This document shows positions 10,853 to 22,150 of a stretch of 64,000 nucleotides of DNA, piece by piece. Numbering within the stretch: the stretch's first letter is position 1; each line of letters begins with the position of its first letter. The stretch spans positions 1,188,001 through 1,252,000 of the forward strand of contig NC_056420.1 of assembly GCF_905147365.1 (NCBI RefSeq). Direction: 5' to 3'. A model generated the notes under the pieces. That model did not search any database and was not told the origin of the DNA. It saw only the letters and a program-made list of their open reading frames with translations. The stretch is from Aricia agestis (lineage: Eukaryota > Arthropoda > Insecta > Lepidoptera > Lycaenidae). The translations under genes were made by a program, and so were the position numbers.

Positions 10853-11614
10853 TTCACTTTTTTTGTTTAGTAGAACTCTATGTATTTTTTTTATTAATTA
10901 ATCTATGCAATTCCATACCGACTAAGCTAGTATTAACTATTAACGTTTCATTGATACGAAATGCATTCACTCAGTTTTACAAATGTATGAATATATAAGG
11001 ATGATTGAGGGTTCATTCACCGTGCCTTAGGGCTCCGCTGGGGTTCAAATTGAGGACCGAGGCTTCGGTCACGACGTGTGAGACCGCCGCCGAAGTAGAC
11101 CGAATTTGAATATAGCGCTCCAACGTAATACAAACTTTATAATTATGTGCTAAAGTTGAAAATCACTTGTACTCAAAATCAAATTCGTATGTGATAAACC
11201 GACCAATTTACGACTGCAGTTGCATACGATTATGGTGTTTATATAGTTGGATATAGGGTGGAATTCGGCGTGGACGTAATTGCCACCCTTAATTCTGATA
11301 TCTCAATTGGTATCGATTAAGTGGAGTTTATGTTCGGAATCGATGTTTGTTAATCGCTCGGCAACGCCTTCGGTTGTATCTAAACATAAGTAGGGTCAGC
11401 AAACGCAAAGGTATTCAACTTTCATCATTTGCTTCTTTTATTTCTATGAAAAATTTAGAAGTTAAAACTAGACTAACTCGCACCGAAATTAATTTATCGA
11501 AAACTGTAACATCCTAATCCATTTATCTAAATCCTTTCTCAGGACTAGGGTTGGACGGTGCAGGGCTCAAATTGACGAGACTCCATACCTTACTATATCG
11601 AAATCGCTTGAATG
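10853..11614. other. No gene recognised
   Basis: Includes a GC-rich patch (11030-11110) without coding features. Nothing else was identified. Confidence 0.45.
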
Positions 11615-11622
11615 GCTTAAAC

Positions 11623-12083
11623 CAGGGCATCCCAAGCTGTGCGTCGGCCGTCGCGACGCCCCGGGGCGGCGTAACATTATCCCAGGGGCGTCGCATGTCA
11701 ACAAAACCAAATCGAGTAAACGCCTCGCTCATTATGTCTTTCATACATCCCGGCCAGTCTAAATCCCCGGTTTCAGAAACTATGCTCAGAAAAGCAAGTG
11801 CATCCTTCACATTAGCCAGCTTTGCTGGCTTTAATTATGTTTATTTTTCTCTATGCTTTAATATCTTTAATCTTTTTTAATTTTTTATGCTTGTGTTTTG
11901 ATTTGGTCATTATTTCTTAATAACAATATAAATGTCCAAATAGTGTTTTATGATAAGATAACCTATGTTGGGTAGGCTAGTTCTAAAATTAGAAAGTATT
12001 TTTGGGGGCTGGGTTGAGGGTCGTCGTAAAGAAATGGCGAAGTCCCAAGGGCGTCACAGTACAAATAAGTTTGGGAAGCCCTG
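11623..12083. mobile_element. hAT-like non-autonomous element (461 bp)
   Basis: The ends 'cagggcatcccaagct' and, inverted, 'cagggcttcccaaact' match the hAT pattern CAGGGNTTCCCAAA. The 8-bp target duplications are gcttaaac (11615-11622) and gtttaaac (12084-12091), one mismatch. Overlapping frames on both strands (11523-11880) cross the left boundary and show no hAT transposase motif, so I read it as a MITE with internal filler. Confidence 0.75.
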
Positions 12084-12091
12084 GTTTAAAC

Positions 12092-12487
12092 TTTAAAGTT
12101 TAAACGTAAAGAGGACGACCGCGATCTCTGTTTCTATTAACTCCACACTAGCACAACAGATTTGAAGGATTTGGACTTTCAAAGAGTCAAGTCTATCACT
12201 TGACTATTTACTCCCGGAAAATATTCTCAGGAGTTGAACAAATATTGCTGCTATATCTACCGAAGATATAACAAAATCCAATGCCGACTGTACTAGCGAG
12301 TTAAAACAAATCGATTTATTGTTACGTCGATTATGTTGTTATGTCATAAAACAAATTATCCCCGATCTTACTGACTACAGCGCCTTTTAATGTGGTTGGG
12401 TGGTAACCATCACAAAGATCGTTTAAATTTTTCATGAGGAACATTTTAAGTCTAATGTGTTCAAAATGTAGAGTTTGTAACAACAAC
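12092..12487. other. No gene recognised
   Basis: Unremarkable AT-rich sequence between the hAT element and an S1 SINE. Confidence 0.5.
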
Positions 12488-12669
12488 TTTTTTTTTATGA
12501 AATAAGGGGGCAAACGAGAAAACGGGTGGAAGCCACCTGATGGAAAGCAACTTCCGTCGCCCATTGACACTCGCAGGATCAGAAGAGCTGCAGGTGCGTT
12601 GCCGGCCTTTTAAGAGGGAATAGGGTAATGGGGGAGGGTAGGGAAAGGAATAGTGTAGGGGATTGGGCA
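12488..12669 (-). mobile_element. S1 SINE, 3' portion
   Basis: Poly(T) at 12488 marks the tail. Going right come the complements of 'tgcccccttatttcat', 'gcgacggaagttgctttcc', 'ggccggcaacgcacctgcag' and the pyrimidine-rich spacer, stopping at 'cccaatccccta'. The head is missing, which is typical of 5' truncation. Confidence 0.85.
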
Positions 12670-12745
12670 ACTGGGCTGATATTGATAATATTTTTTTCTC
12701 ATAAAGTAGACAGAGATTAAAAAGACTACGTTTAAAAAATTATAT

Positions 12746-12934
12746 CCATACTTTATATTATTGCGAAAGTGTGTCTGTCTGTTTGTCTGTCTATTCACTT
12801 CACGCCCAAACCGCTGAACCGATTTCGCTGAAATTTGGTATGCAGATAATTTTTTGTCCTGGAAAAATGCACGGCTCCCGTCCGATTAACGCATTTTGAT
12901 GCAATGCAACGGAGTTGCGGGCGTTCATCTAGTT
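12746..12934 (-). mobile_element. S2 RTE-tail repeat, near full length
   Basis: On the minus strand it starts 'actagatgaacgcccgcaac', passes the CCGGGA and 'aaatttcagcgaaatcgg' blocks and ends in a CAGA-rich stretch and 'ataatataaagtatgg'. It follows the S1 SINE after a 76-base gap, in the same orientation. Confidence 0.8.
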
Positions 12935-13370
12935 TGGAATAAAATAGTAAAAAAAGTAAATAATAAAATTAGCACCAAATAATTAGACTTCCAAAATCTT
13001 TCTTATAATTGGCTTCGTCATAAAAACTACGATATTTATTTCGGCTATCAATTCCAGTCTCTATCCTGTGCCATGCCTGTTAGCATGATATTCATAACAA
13101 TGCATGCATAATGCATGATTGTAACCGCTCGGTCGGCGCCGCTTCATACTTATGATAATTGTCATAATCGAGTACGAACACGATCGATTACCATTATTAA
13201 TTGCTATCAATTGTATGACTTAGTTTATTTGATTGATTGGATCATTGGATCATTACGTGACTGAATGTTGAGCTTATTTGAGTTGATGACAATTAACTTA
13301 CGTAGAAATACCTCAAAAAGTCAGCGCGAACGAGCTACCTTAATCCTTATGTTCTTACGATTTATTTTGA
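12935..13370. other. No gene recognised
   Basis: Contains a short palindromic 'aatgcatgcataatgcatga' stretch near 13100. Nothing else was identified. Confidence 0.45.
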
Positions 13371-13577
13371 ACTAGATGATGCCCGCAACTCCGTTGTGCC
13401 AAAACTTGTTTATCGCACGGGAACCGTACATTTTTCCGGGATTAAAAGTATCCTATGTCCTTTCCCGGGAATCAAAGTATCACCGTGCCAAGTTTCAGCA
13501 AAATCGGTTCAGCGGTTTGGGCGTGAATACGTAACAGACAGACGGACAGACATACTTTCGCATTTATAATATTAGTA
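13371..13577 (+). mobile_element. S2 RTE-tail repeat, best complete copy
   Basis: It has all the blocks in order: 'actagatgatgcccgcaact', 'ccgttgtgcc', 'gggaaccgtacatttttccg', 'aagtatcctatgtcctttcc', 'caagtttcagcaaaatcgg', 'ggtttgggcgtgaa', a CAGA run and 'tttataatattagta'. Its length (207 bp) is a fair guide to the family unit. No promoter boxes are evident, so it may be an RTE 3' end rather than a true SINE. Confidence 0.85.
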
Positions 13578-14211
13578 AGAATAGAAGTATGGATATGGAT
13601 TGCGATCTCACGTTGTAGCGACCAAACCGCTAATTTGCGCGGACGCATACGATTCGAGCCAAGGGGCAACAGTCGGTCACATTCGCAGACGCTAACCATA
13701 ATAATATAATATTATTGATTCCTAGTAAACTCCGCTAAAACCGTTATAGATGAAATTTGATAGCCTCATAATAAACTTACACCCAGGCTAGACCAGTTTT
13801 GATAATGTTTCAGCTGTTTGTTGGCGCTGTGACATGAGATTGCGTGTGGTGTGGTTATCGTACTCGTAAAAATCGCGTAAAACCCGACTCCAAAGCAATA
13901 ACTAGCATATAATATTATTATGATAAATTGTCTATTCGTTTATGTGTCACTAAACCAAGCAAAGCGATAGAGTTTTAACAGCAAATATGTAGTATCATAA
14001 TATATATTGTGTATTTTAGCTAAATAAAAATGGTACATTTAAAAATTCAAAGCCTGAATACCTGAATCACATTTTTTTTAAAAACTTATTACTTATTAGT
14101 TTATAACTAATTGGACCTCAAAAGGTTTTTTAAATATTTTCTGTTTTGCTGATTTAAGCAGTGTTTCCGTAATCAACGGCGCGGTGATTGTACAATGTAC
14201 CATCGAGGAAA
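13578..14211. other. No gene recognised
   Basis: No repeat or coding signal is identifiable. Confidence 0.45.
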
Positions 14212-14339
14212 TTGATTCCTAGGCAGTTGACAGACCAACGTCATTTGGTCGGATCATGTCTATTTAATGTTAATTATTGTGGCTGGGTTTGATGTAACCC
14301 GACCAAACTGCGTAGGTCCCCCGTCTGCCTAGGAATCAA
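14212..14339. mobile_element. Foldback MITE with 'TTGATTCCTAGGCAG' termini (128 bp)
   Basis: The 15-base terminus 'ttgattcctaggcag' is exact at both ends. Pairing continues imperfectly through 'gacc.acg...tttggtcgg' to about 50 bases per arm. There is no clear target duplication and no coding capacity. Confidence 0.65.
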
Positions 14340-14796
14340 CTTCATGCTACAGATAGCTAGCATCGCAATCGTGGTTATCGATCCATAGCCTGACGTGCAG
14401 AGGGGCCTTTACATGAATCACAAACCGCGATCAACTGGCACAACTGTTTAACTTAAAATTTATGACGCAACGTGGCCCGCCGCTACACTACATAAAATGC
14501 GACGAACAATGTGAATTTCATTAATACTTGACATTGACATTGACAAGTGCGGCTCGACCATCATTGGTAGTTGATGCAATATAAATTGCGAAGCATGAAC
14601 TGTAAGACAATGAGTGAACTAAATAAACTTTGTTAGTTATTGGTGATCTGAATTTCTCCCTTAAGAATTCAAAGAAGTGATTTACGGCAACAATAGTCTC
14701 GAGTCTCAGTAATAATGTTACCTGAAATTATTTAATTGTACTCGTAAAACTAAAATATTAGTTAATGGAATCAGGCGTTACTTTGCGGAAATCCAT
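14340..14796. other. No gene recognised
   Basis: A small 'tgacattgacattgac' tandem near 14530 is the only structure noted. Confidence 0.4.
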
Positions 14797-14954
14797 AGCT
14801 TAAAATTTAATTTGTTATTATTTTTAGCAATATTCCGCGAAATAAACTTCCACCTTTAAGTAAATGAGTGAGTGTACGCATAGGCATGCGTACAGCGCCT
14901 ACAGTTTATTTCGCGGAATATTGCTAAAAATCATAACAAATTAAATTTTAAACT
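14797..14954. mobile_element. Near-perfect snapback element (158 bp)
   Basis: Arms of 52 bases (14797-14848 and 14903-14954) are reverse complements with only two mismatches. The core of each arm reads 'agcaatattccgcgaaataa'. The 54-base loop itself holds a palindrome, 'gtacgcataggcatgcgtac'. The high arm identity implies recent origin or gene conversion. This is a foldback MITE of unknown superfamily. Confidence 0.75.
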
Positions 14955-17029
14955 AAAATATTAATTGGCTTAAATACAAGAGGCATTTGAAAACGACTGC
15001 AATATTGTCTATAGTTGATTCATGATTGATTGATCTAAATGAAAAGATCTCCAAACAACCGCGTAAAGCCTGGTTTATAAATATTATCAAGAAAATATAT
15101 TATTGATAAATGATAAGGGTTGTGTAGCACGAAAGCATACAAGCATGATACAATCAGAATATGACAACGGCGGCACTTACATGGGAGTGGGCCAAAAATA
15201 CAATCAGATTGCCAAATTAAAAGCGCATAACGATCGATTGTATGCGAATTTAAGTCCGTAATCAGTGTGGGAGGAGATGGCGCGATAACAGAAGTAAAGT
15301 CACCAATAGATTTTTGAACCTTATTCACCAGGAACAAAGGCGAAAATTACATTTTACGTCTGTAATGCATATAACAATATAGCAGCTACAATACCAATAC
15401 TTTCTTCCACTCCCGAACATGGCGTTTAACAAAGTGACCAATTTAAAAGTTACTGAAGCACATGTAATTGGAGACAATAATGTTTATTTTATTGATACGA
15501 TGCCGAGAACTTGTTAAGTATTTTGAACATGATTTTATATTTTGGGGAGCAAGTAGACATGGCCCGATTCAACCACGAATGAAAGACTGTCTCACTAAAG
15601 TGTAAGAGCGAGAGCTATTTTTTTGTACCATCTTGGGCCCACCACATATTCCCACCGGTATCCAACCACGAACACCCTTGGATATGATCTCAGCGAGCCC
15701 GCGGAGGGACATGCTAAAGCTGTCTTAGGACCCGCAAAAAATTGTCAGAAGAAGATAGGAAGAGTAGGAAGTATCCAATTGTGGGCGGAGAGAGAGTCCA
15801 CAATCAAAGCAATATCCAAGCGATTAGAATCTAACCCCTGATACTTGCAGTCTCAATCCTATTGGCGCAATTTACTAAACGACTAGTTCATATTCGTAAT
15901 GACATTGGTAACTTAATACGTCTTAAATCATATTATATAACGTGTGATTAATGGCGTAGTTACATCGTAAACAATAGGTCAAAGCTCGAGGCGACCGGTT
16001 ACGTTTATAGTTCATTAAGTCGTTCCTGGGTGGGACGCCTGCGCAGGATTCGCCATAGCCGAGAGAACAAACATTGTAATTACAATTTATGATAAGCTGG
16101 CTACACGTTGTCTGTAAGCTTGTGGTAAATCGCTGCCGACTTCATCGTGCGTGATTTCATAAAAAAAAATAGCATTTCAATTATATTCTTTTAAGTAAAG
16201 TGTACCGGAATGCTCTGACAAGACGAACTGTATATGTAAATACTCAATGCATATTTAAGGAGCTGTTAAGGTGGAAAAAAAGACAAAAAGAAAAATGCGA
16301 CACAGATTTATGGCAGCATGAGAAATGGCTTTTCAAATCACGGCAATTGATTTTTTATGCTTAAGCACAACCCATCTCTTTCAATAAGAGGAATGACGAG
16401 AAAAACGCATCTGATTTATGTGCGAAGGGTTGGGTGAAACTTATAGATAGCGAAAAAGCCTTGCGTCATGGACTTACGAGAGCATTCGCGGCTGTCACAT
16501 ATTTCTGAGAAAGATAATTCAACAGCATTATATGACAGTCAGTACATTATGGCCTTATAAATTCTATGTTTTGAGTCGTGTGCCCAGATTTACCATTTGA
16601 AGCCATTATATTTAATGTTATAATCGAATATTAAATTTTACCTGGTTCGATAATCTTATTTGTGTTTATAATTAATAACACCTATAACACTATTTCAAAC
16701 GTGCTGGCTTAATTCAAGTAGTCATGTTAATAAATTGCGGTACCTTATCACACAGTTGCTGTTGAATTCAAAGTTTGATACAAAATATTTACGCGTAGCC
16801 TTATATAAGCTATCGCATACTTAACTTCAAAACATAATTAACAACGTTAAACGCCTGCGCTCTTGAATAGAACCTCCAAGACGCAGCGCTAAGCAATAAT
16901 TTTAATTGCGAACTCCCAATAATTCACGCCCAAGAACAAGGCGTGAAACTAATACTGCTTATAAAGTTATTCAATTATACGTTATGTCAGATAAACAAGT
17001 TAATGATTGAATTAACACTGTTCTAGACC
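14955..17029. other. No gene recognised
   Basis: Two kilobases of mostly AT-rich DNA. The frames at 15035-15337 (minus) and 15623-15841 (plus) lack motifs. No repeat ends were recognised. Confidence 0.45.
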
Positions 17030-17150
17030 ACACGCAGATGTCCTCCCGCGCAGTGATCTATGCCCGCTCTGTATACAGGGAATAAGCGTGGGCCCGGAGT
17101 ATCGCCTTGCGGCACGCCGCACACACGGCAGCGCCGCTGCTTTGTGACTC
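17030..17150 (-). pseudogene. Fragment of LINE reverse transcriptase (GVPQG motif)
   Basis: One minus-strand frame is open for about 37 codons and reads CGVPQGDTPGPRLFPVY (17 residues), which matches the B' motif of non-LTR reverse transcriptases (GVPQGS.LGP.LF..Y). The catalytic FADD/YADD block and all flanking domains are absent, and a stop lies just upstream. It is a short remnant of a jockey/R1-type element. It is distinct from the copy at 31241-33649, which has GTAQGSIIGP at this position. Confidence 0.5.
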
Positions 17151-17498
17151 ACTCCACAATCATGAAACTACCGCGGAGACGAGGCGCCCACCGTGACGAA
17201 TACAATAAAGAAGATTAATTAAACAAACAAACAAACACACTGTTTGCCAAGTTGTATAGTTTTACGACGAGTAAACTTTACCGAGCGTGCTTTTAGAGCG
17301 TTTCGTTGTTTGAATGCAAATGCATTTAGGCAACTTTATAATATACGAGATTTGATTTGTATACAAAATTTATTTGCGTTTTACTGATTTTTTTACGCGA
17401 GTAATAAAAGGATTTATCCTGAAACCATGGTATCTCAATGTCCATACTTTATTAAATATAATAATAAAATGATAGAGTTCATGAAATTTTTTTCCACC

Positions 17499-17614
17499 TT
17501 TTTTTTATGAAATGAGGGGGCAAACGAGCAAACGGGTCGCCTGATGGAAGGCAACTACCGTCGCCCATGGACACTCGCAACATCAGAAGAGCTGCAGGTG
17601 CGTTGCCGGCCTTC
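17499..17614 (-). mobile_element. S1 SINE, 3' portion
   Basis: Poly(T), then the complements of the 'gcccccttcat' tail, 'gcgacggtagttgccttcc' and 'ggccggcaacgcacctgcag'. It ends where the spacer begins, so the 5' part is missing. Confidence 0.8.
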
Positions 17615-17988
17615 CAAGAAACTAATTGATGCTTCCTCTGTTACGAGTTAATTATCATGTTTGGTTATCTATTTCAGTCACAGATAAACATCTCGAAACG
17701 GCATTTAATACAACTACTGTCCCATATGATCTCTCGCTGCCACGATATAAGATATCAGTTTTACGAGCAAATTCGAATCGCTTTTAAATTGGACTGATTT
17801 ATGCTAGCTTTTAGTCTGGCTATTATATGCTGGGACGTAAATTCTGCATGTTTACTATTCATAACTTATTTATGTGTAAGGTCAATATCAAATTTGGACC
17901 ACCATTGTCTGAGTGCCAGTTTCGTGTTAGACACTAGACGTTAGACATTAGGCTGGTCATTGTTACATTGCGCTTTCTAATTATTACC
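17615..17988. other. No gene recognised
   Basis: No structure found. Confidence 0.4.
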
Positions 17989-18110
17989 GTCTGGGTCTAT
18001 TACGGCCGCACTTAGAGACTTTAATGATTACTTAAGTAGGGAGTTATTTAATCAAGACTTTGACAGTTAATGTATGGACTCTATGTTAAGACTTTCACTA
18101 AGTAACTTTG
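17989..18110 (+). mobile_element. Partial MITE of the 'GCCGCACTYAGAGA' family
   Basis: It begins 'ggccgcacttagagac' and continues with 'attacttaag' and 'ttaatcaagactttgacag', the order seen in the fuller copy at 47745-47862. The matching right terminus was not found. Confidence 0.4.
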
Positions 18111-18174
18111 CTTGTTTTCGTTGGTTGGCTTAAAATTTGCTTGGAAAATCTTTTAGCAAGCGTTTTGTATAGCA

Positions 18175-18246
18175 GGTTTACATAATTTCAATCCAGTGAT
18201 TGAATTCAGCGCTGGATTGAATCACTGGATTGGATTTATGTAAACC
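18175..18246. mobile_element. 72-bp foldback MITE, copy 1
   Basis: The arms 'ggtttacataatttcaatcc...' and '...ggattggatttatgtaaacc' pair over about 36 bases with few mismatches and almost no loop. A second copy lies at 50047-50118, also preceded by 'tagc' and followed by a similar 'ta/tg..cca' flank. Confidence 0.7.
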
Positions 18247-18730
18247 TAACCACTATGCTAAATCTACATCTTAAATAATTCATACAAAAGGCACTGTTTA
18301 CAAACAGTAGCTGCAAAAAATCATGTCAATGATAATGTGCATAACAGATCGTAAAATTACACTAAAATTTTATGAAACACTTATGGTCGCTGTAAAAATC
18401 TGCAAAAGTGGTTTCAATCATTTTTATAGCGATCTAGATAATTTAGGGCCGCGTTTATGATTTAGCAGGATGAATGCAAATTTTACGACAGGAAATTAAA
18501 TTTAGGACTAGATTTTACAGTCTGAAACATTGTAGTGAATGTAATAAATCCAATTAGAATGGTGTCTGTTACATTGTCTTTTCACGACTGTTATATTCGT
18601 ATCACATTAAATGATATTTGCTGAAAAAATACATAAACTGTTTTATGCCAACATTTCCTACCCTACCTAGGATCCGAATTCCGACGATATTGGTCCAGAT
18701 TTGCCAGTATCAATAACTCTATATCTAACC
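18247..18730. other. No gene recognised
   Basis: Contains the short palindrome 'ctgtttacaaacag' near 18293-18306. Nothing else. Confidence 0.4.
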
Positions 18731-18780
18731 CATACATACCCTAAAGTATTATCACTTAATTTTGTGGCACCTTGTGTATA
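18731..18780. mobile_element. Terminal fragment of the 'GTAACAAAACTAAGTGATAA' MITE
   Basis: 'ccctaaagtattatcactta' followed by 'attttgtggcaccttgtg' corresponds to the right terminus of the element at 9153-9324. The left part is absent. Confidence 0.5.
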
Positions 18781-19122
18781 AATAGAAATTAATTTTCAAT
18801 TTTGTTAGCACTAAAATTTGAGAACGACTAAATCAATTTGGAAAATTATTATAGTCTTGCAATGCTCGTTGAATTCCAGGGAAGCTTTATATCAGTGATT
18901 AATTTTAAATTGAACCTGAACCCATCATGGAAAACAATAACAAGTCCAAAATAAGCCTACCTAGGCCAAGATCTGACGATATCCAGATTTAGCAGTATCA
19001 ATAATGTCGCTGATGCGCGGGCGCAGACACCGCGAATGCCCCGACGGAAATAGACCGCTCCTTGCACTTGGATGTCCTCTCTTATGTAACTGTGAATCAG
19101 CTGCCATTGTTGATAGCTTTCC

Positions 19123-19275
19123 TATACTAACATTAAATGCGAAAGTGTTTCTGTCTGTAACGTCTACACGCTTAAACCACTGTAGCAATTTCAATGATCT
19201 TTGGTATGAAGATAGTTTGAGTCCCGGGAAAGGATACTTTTTATACCGGAAAAATGCAGGGATCTCGGGTGATTA
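19123..19275 (-). mobile_element. S2 RTE-tail repeat, 3' two-thirds
   Basis: 'tatactaacattaaatgcga' is a worn tail complement. It is followed by the complements of the 'tttgggcgtg', 'atttcagcaaaatcg' and 'cctttcccgggactcaaa' blocks and a 'ttttccggtataaaa' block. The 5' motif is lost. Frames at 18961-19276 run across it. Confidence 0.7.
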
Positions 19276-19781
19276 ACTTATTTTTGCGTATCGATCGCGA
19301 GCGTCAGCACGATGATAATAATAATATAACAACAATACTTATAGCTGCCCGCAAATTATCTTTTTCACATCGATTTATTCGTCTATCCTAAAGAAGCCTG
19401 ATAATTCTTCGCTCTGCATCCTCAATCAGTTGCATCACGGGGTGTGCTCCAAGGGATTGTTCGGAATTATACCTCCTGCAAATTTCCACCACCGTTCTAC
19501 CTGAAAAATATACCATCCTCATCACCTTGATGCTCAAATGGACTTACAGTAAGGTTATACAGTCAGTCTGGCATCAGTTCAGTCCGTCAGTCTGAGACTG
19601 ACGCCAAAATAATGACCCGAAAGTAGGTACGTAGTAAAAAAATTATCAGTGCGTTCATCAGAGGGCTACACGATCATTCTACCGTCAATCTGGATCAGGC
19701 TGATGGAATTAACTGATGCCAAAAAAATACATCTTTTGTTTTCACATTAATCCAGCTTTGAAGTTTTAAAATCAAAGCCTT
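19276..19781. other. No gene recognised
   Basis: Contains degenerate 'cagtcagtctg/cagtccgtcagtctg' repeats near 19560-19600. No identity could be assigned. Confidence 0.4.
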
Positions 19782-20118
19782 ATTTTTTTTATTTATAAAA
19801 TAAGGGGGTAAACGAGCAAACGGGTCACATGATGGAAAGCAACTTCCGTCGCCCATGGACACTCGCAGCATCAGAAGAGCTGCAAGTGCGTTGCCGGCCT
19901 TTTAAGAGGGAATAGGGTAATAGGGGAGGGTAGGGAAGGGAAGGGAAAAGTTGAGGGTAGGGAAGGGAATAGGGTAGGGGTCAGGGGATTGGGCTTCCGG
20001 TAAACTCACTCACTCGGCGAAACACAGCGCAAGCGCTGTTTCACGCCGGTTTTCTGTGAGAACGTGGTATTTATCCGGTCGAGCCGGCCCATTCGTGCCG
20101 AAGCATGGCTCTCCCACG
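19782..20118 (-). mobile_element. S1 SINE, full-length reference copy
   Basis: On the minus strand it starts 'cgtgggagagccatgcttcg', then 'gggccggctcgaccgg' (a possible pol III B-box), 'aaaccggcgtgaaacagcgc', 'gtttcgccgagtgagtgagt', 'aagcccaatcccctgacc', a long CCCTTCCC spacer, 'ggccggcaacgcac', 'cgcccatgg' and the tail, with poly(T) on the given strand. At 337 bp it is the longest S1 in the window and defines the head missing from most others. Confidence 0.85.
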
Positions 20119-20353
20119 TATGATCCAGTATTCTTCTACATAGTAAATCTAAGATTATCATTAAAGGATTTCCTTGTAAATAAATGAAGCACCCAGTGGC
20201 GAATCCGTCATAGTAATGAAATATTGCAGTAAATATTTATGCTGATATAAACACGTTGATGGTATATCGATTCCGAGAAGTACTCGGGGCATCCGTCATC
20301 ACACTCGAAGTGTACATGGAATAATCGATACAGTGTAATTGATTCTAGACTAA

Positions 20354-20481
20354 GGGCCTGTTTCACCACTTTCTGATAAAGTGCCTAATATATAATTCAC
20401 AACTTTTTTGACGGATTCTCCATATTTGATCTGTCAAGTTAACTGGTGGATAGCCTTATTAAGAAGTGGTGAAACAGGCCC
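20354..20481. mobile_element. Harbinger-like MITE (128 bp)
   Basis: A perfect 18-bp terminal inverted repeat, 'gggcctgtttcaccactt', stands at both ends, with direct TAA on each side (20351-20353, 20482-20484). GGGCCTG termini and a 3-bp TWA duplication fit PIF/Harbinger. There is no coding capacity. A lone end of the same family is at 36149-36199. Confidence 0.8.
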
Positions 20482-20526
20482 TAAATTTTGTAATTTGCTA
20501 CTGACAGTGTAACTGTTTTATTAGAC

Positions 20527-20830
20527 ACTAGCTGATGCCCGCGACTTCGTCCGCGTCAGCAAAATGTGATAGCAAAAATAATGAAAAAGAGAGAAATTTT
20601 CTCCTTTTTAAAATTCCTTCAAATAGTAAAAATGAGTACTTATTATACAAATACTTTGAAGCCTGTCTGTCTGTCCGCATCCAGGCTGTATCTCAAGGAC
20701 CGCATTAGCTAGATAGGCATAAATTACATTTTTCTATTGCCGCTATAGCAACAAATACTAAAAAGTAAATATAAAGTATTTGAAGGAAGCTCCCATATAG
20801 TAGGCACTTCACAATAATATTATGACCACA
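20527..20830 (+). mobile_element. Repeat patch: 'CTAGCTGATGCCCGCGACTT' head plus R3 fragment
   Basis: 20527-20562 is the common lepidopteran head 'actagctgatgcccgcgact'. From about 20660 to 20830 the sequence matches R3: 'gtctgtctgtccgcatccag', 'gctgtatctcaaggaccgc', 'ttgccgctatagcaacaaat' and 'gctcccatata'. The join between the two is unclear. Confidence 0.5.
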
Positions 20831-21374
20831 AAATACTCAATTGGATTTAAATTTTATTAATATTGTTATGATACAAAGTCCTCTGTTCTGTCTGATCGTG
20901 GTAAACTCAAAAACCACTGTACAGTTTTTTATGCAGCGCTTTTCACCAATCGAAATAATGATTCTTCGGGAGGTTTAGGCATATTTAATTTGTTTAGTTT
21001 CTGTGTGCATTTGAGTAAAATATATTAACATTTCGCAGAGGTGTCGGAAAAAATGAAGCCATCTAGGATCTTTCGACGAAAACGCTGCCTAAGCCTTATG
21101 ATAATATGAGACATAACAAAACAATTCCTTCATCCTTGAAGGTGAGCTTGTTATGCTTTTTTTTTAGAAAATTGGTTATGTATAATGTGGTAAATTGCAC
21201 ATAAAAATTACGCTGAAGTTAGCTGCTACCGGCTAAGAAATATGAATATTGAATACAGAAATAGTTGACGCGGCTATGTGTGTCCCAAAAATATAATAAT
21301 GTGACGATTCATTGCATAATTATAGTGATGATGATGATTAGTATTATTAATAGATTGACATATTATAGTTTTTT
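20831..21374. other. No gene recognised
   Basis: AT-rich with no identifiable feature. Confidence 0.4.
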
Positions 21375-21995
21375 TAGTTGTTGAAAAAAAAAAAGCCGAA
21401 ATTGCCGGACTTATATGCCGTATCTATAAGGATTCAAGAGTTCTGTACAGCACCTTCGGAACCAGGCTATACTTCGGCGCAAATTCTTATTTTTTGGTAG
21501 TTCAAGCCTAAAATCCTTCAGAAAAACGTAAAATCACTATATGTTTTCATATAAATTTCAAGGAGTCCCGTCGATTTCTCATGGATTGCATCATCAGATC
21601 CCCACTTTTGTGATCATGGTACTAAATTCGGGCTACATCTCATACAACAACAAAATAATTTTGAAAATAGGTCCACAAATGGCGAAGTAGTCCGTTAACC
21701 AATATAAAAAAAGTTAAATAAATCCTCCTCCTTTTCGGAAGTCGGTTAAAAAGTAGCCTAAGTTATTCCTTACTACATCAGCTATGTGCCAAATTCCCAT
21801 CAAAATCGCTCCAGCCATTTCAGAGATTAGCTGGAGCGATTTTGATGACAGACAGACAGACATACAGACAAAAATTTAAAAAAATGTTGTTTTGGTGTAT
21901 GTACCCTATATACATTCATATGAATGCAGTAAAAAAGAGTTCTTTCAATATTACAAACAGACACTCCAATTTTATTTATATGTATAGATTAATTG
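21375..21995 (+). mobile_element. LINE/SINE 3' region ('atcatcagatccccactttt' family)
   Basis: It contains 'aaggagtcccgtcgatttct', 'gcatcatcagatccccactt', 'cctccttttcggaagtcggt', 'ttccttactacatcagctat' and 'aatcgctccagccatttcag', a CAGA run and the end 'attttatttatatgtataga'. I recognise this order as a common lepidopteran retroposon 3' region, probably RTE-related. Direct halves of 'agctggagcgattttgatg' flank an inverted pair at 21804-21850. Confidence 0.55.
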
Positions 21996-22150
21996 TCCAC
22001 CCCCGCCGAACCTTCACCGAGAATGGGATTATTTTCTACAGATAAAATGCAACTGTATCATGTATGACATAGGTTTTGCTCTACTCCACTATAAAGTCGC
22101 GGCGGCATGGATCGCTAGACCAATGGCGGTAGAAAATTAAACCTATAGGT

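Noticed and set aside
15623..15841. 72-codon plus frame ending KAISKRLESNP
   Set aside because: Looks faintly protein-like but no motif, no start context and no supporting signals.
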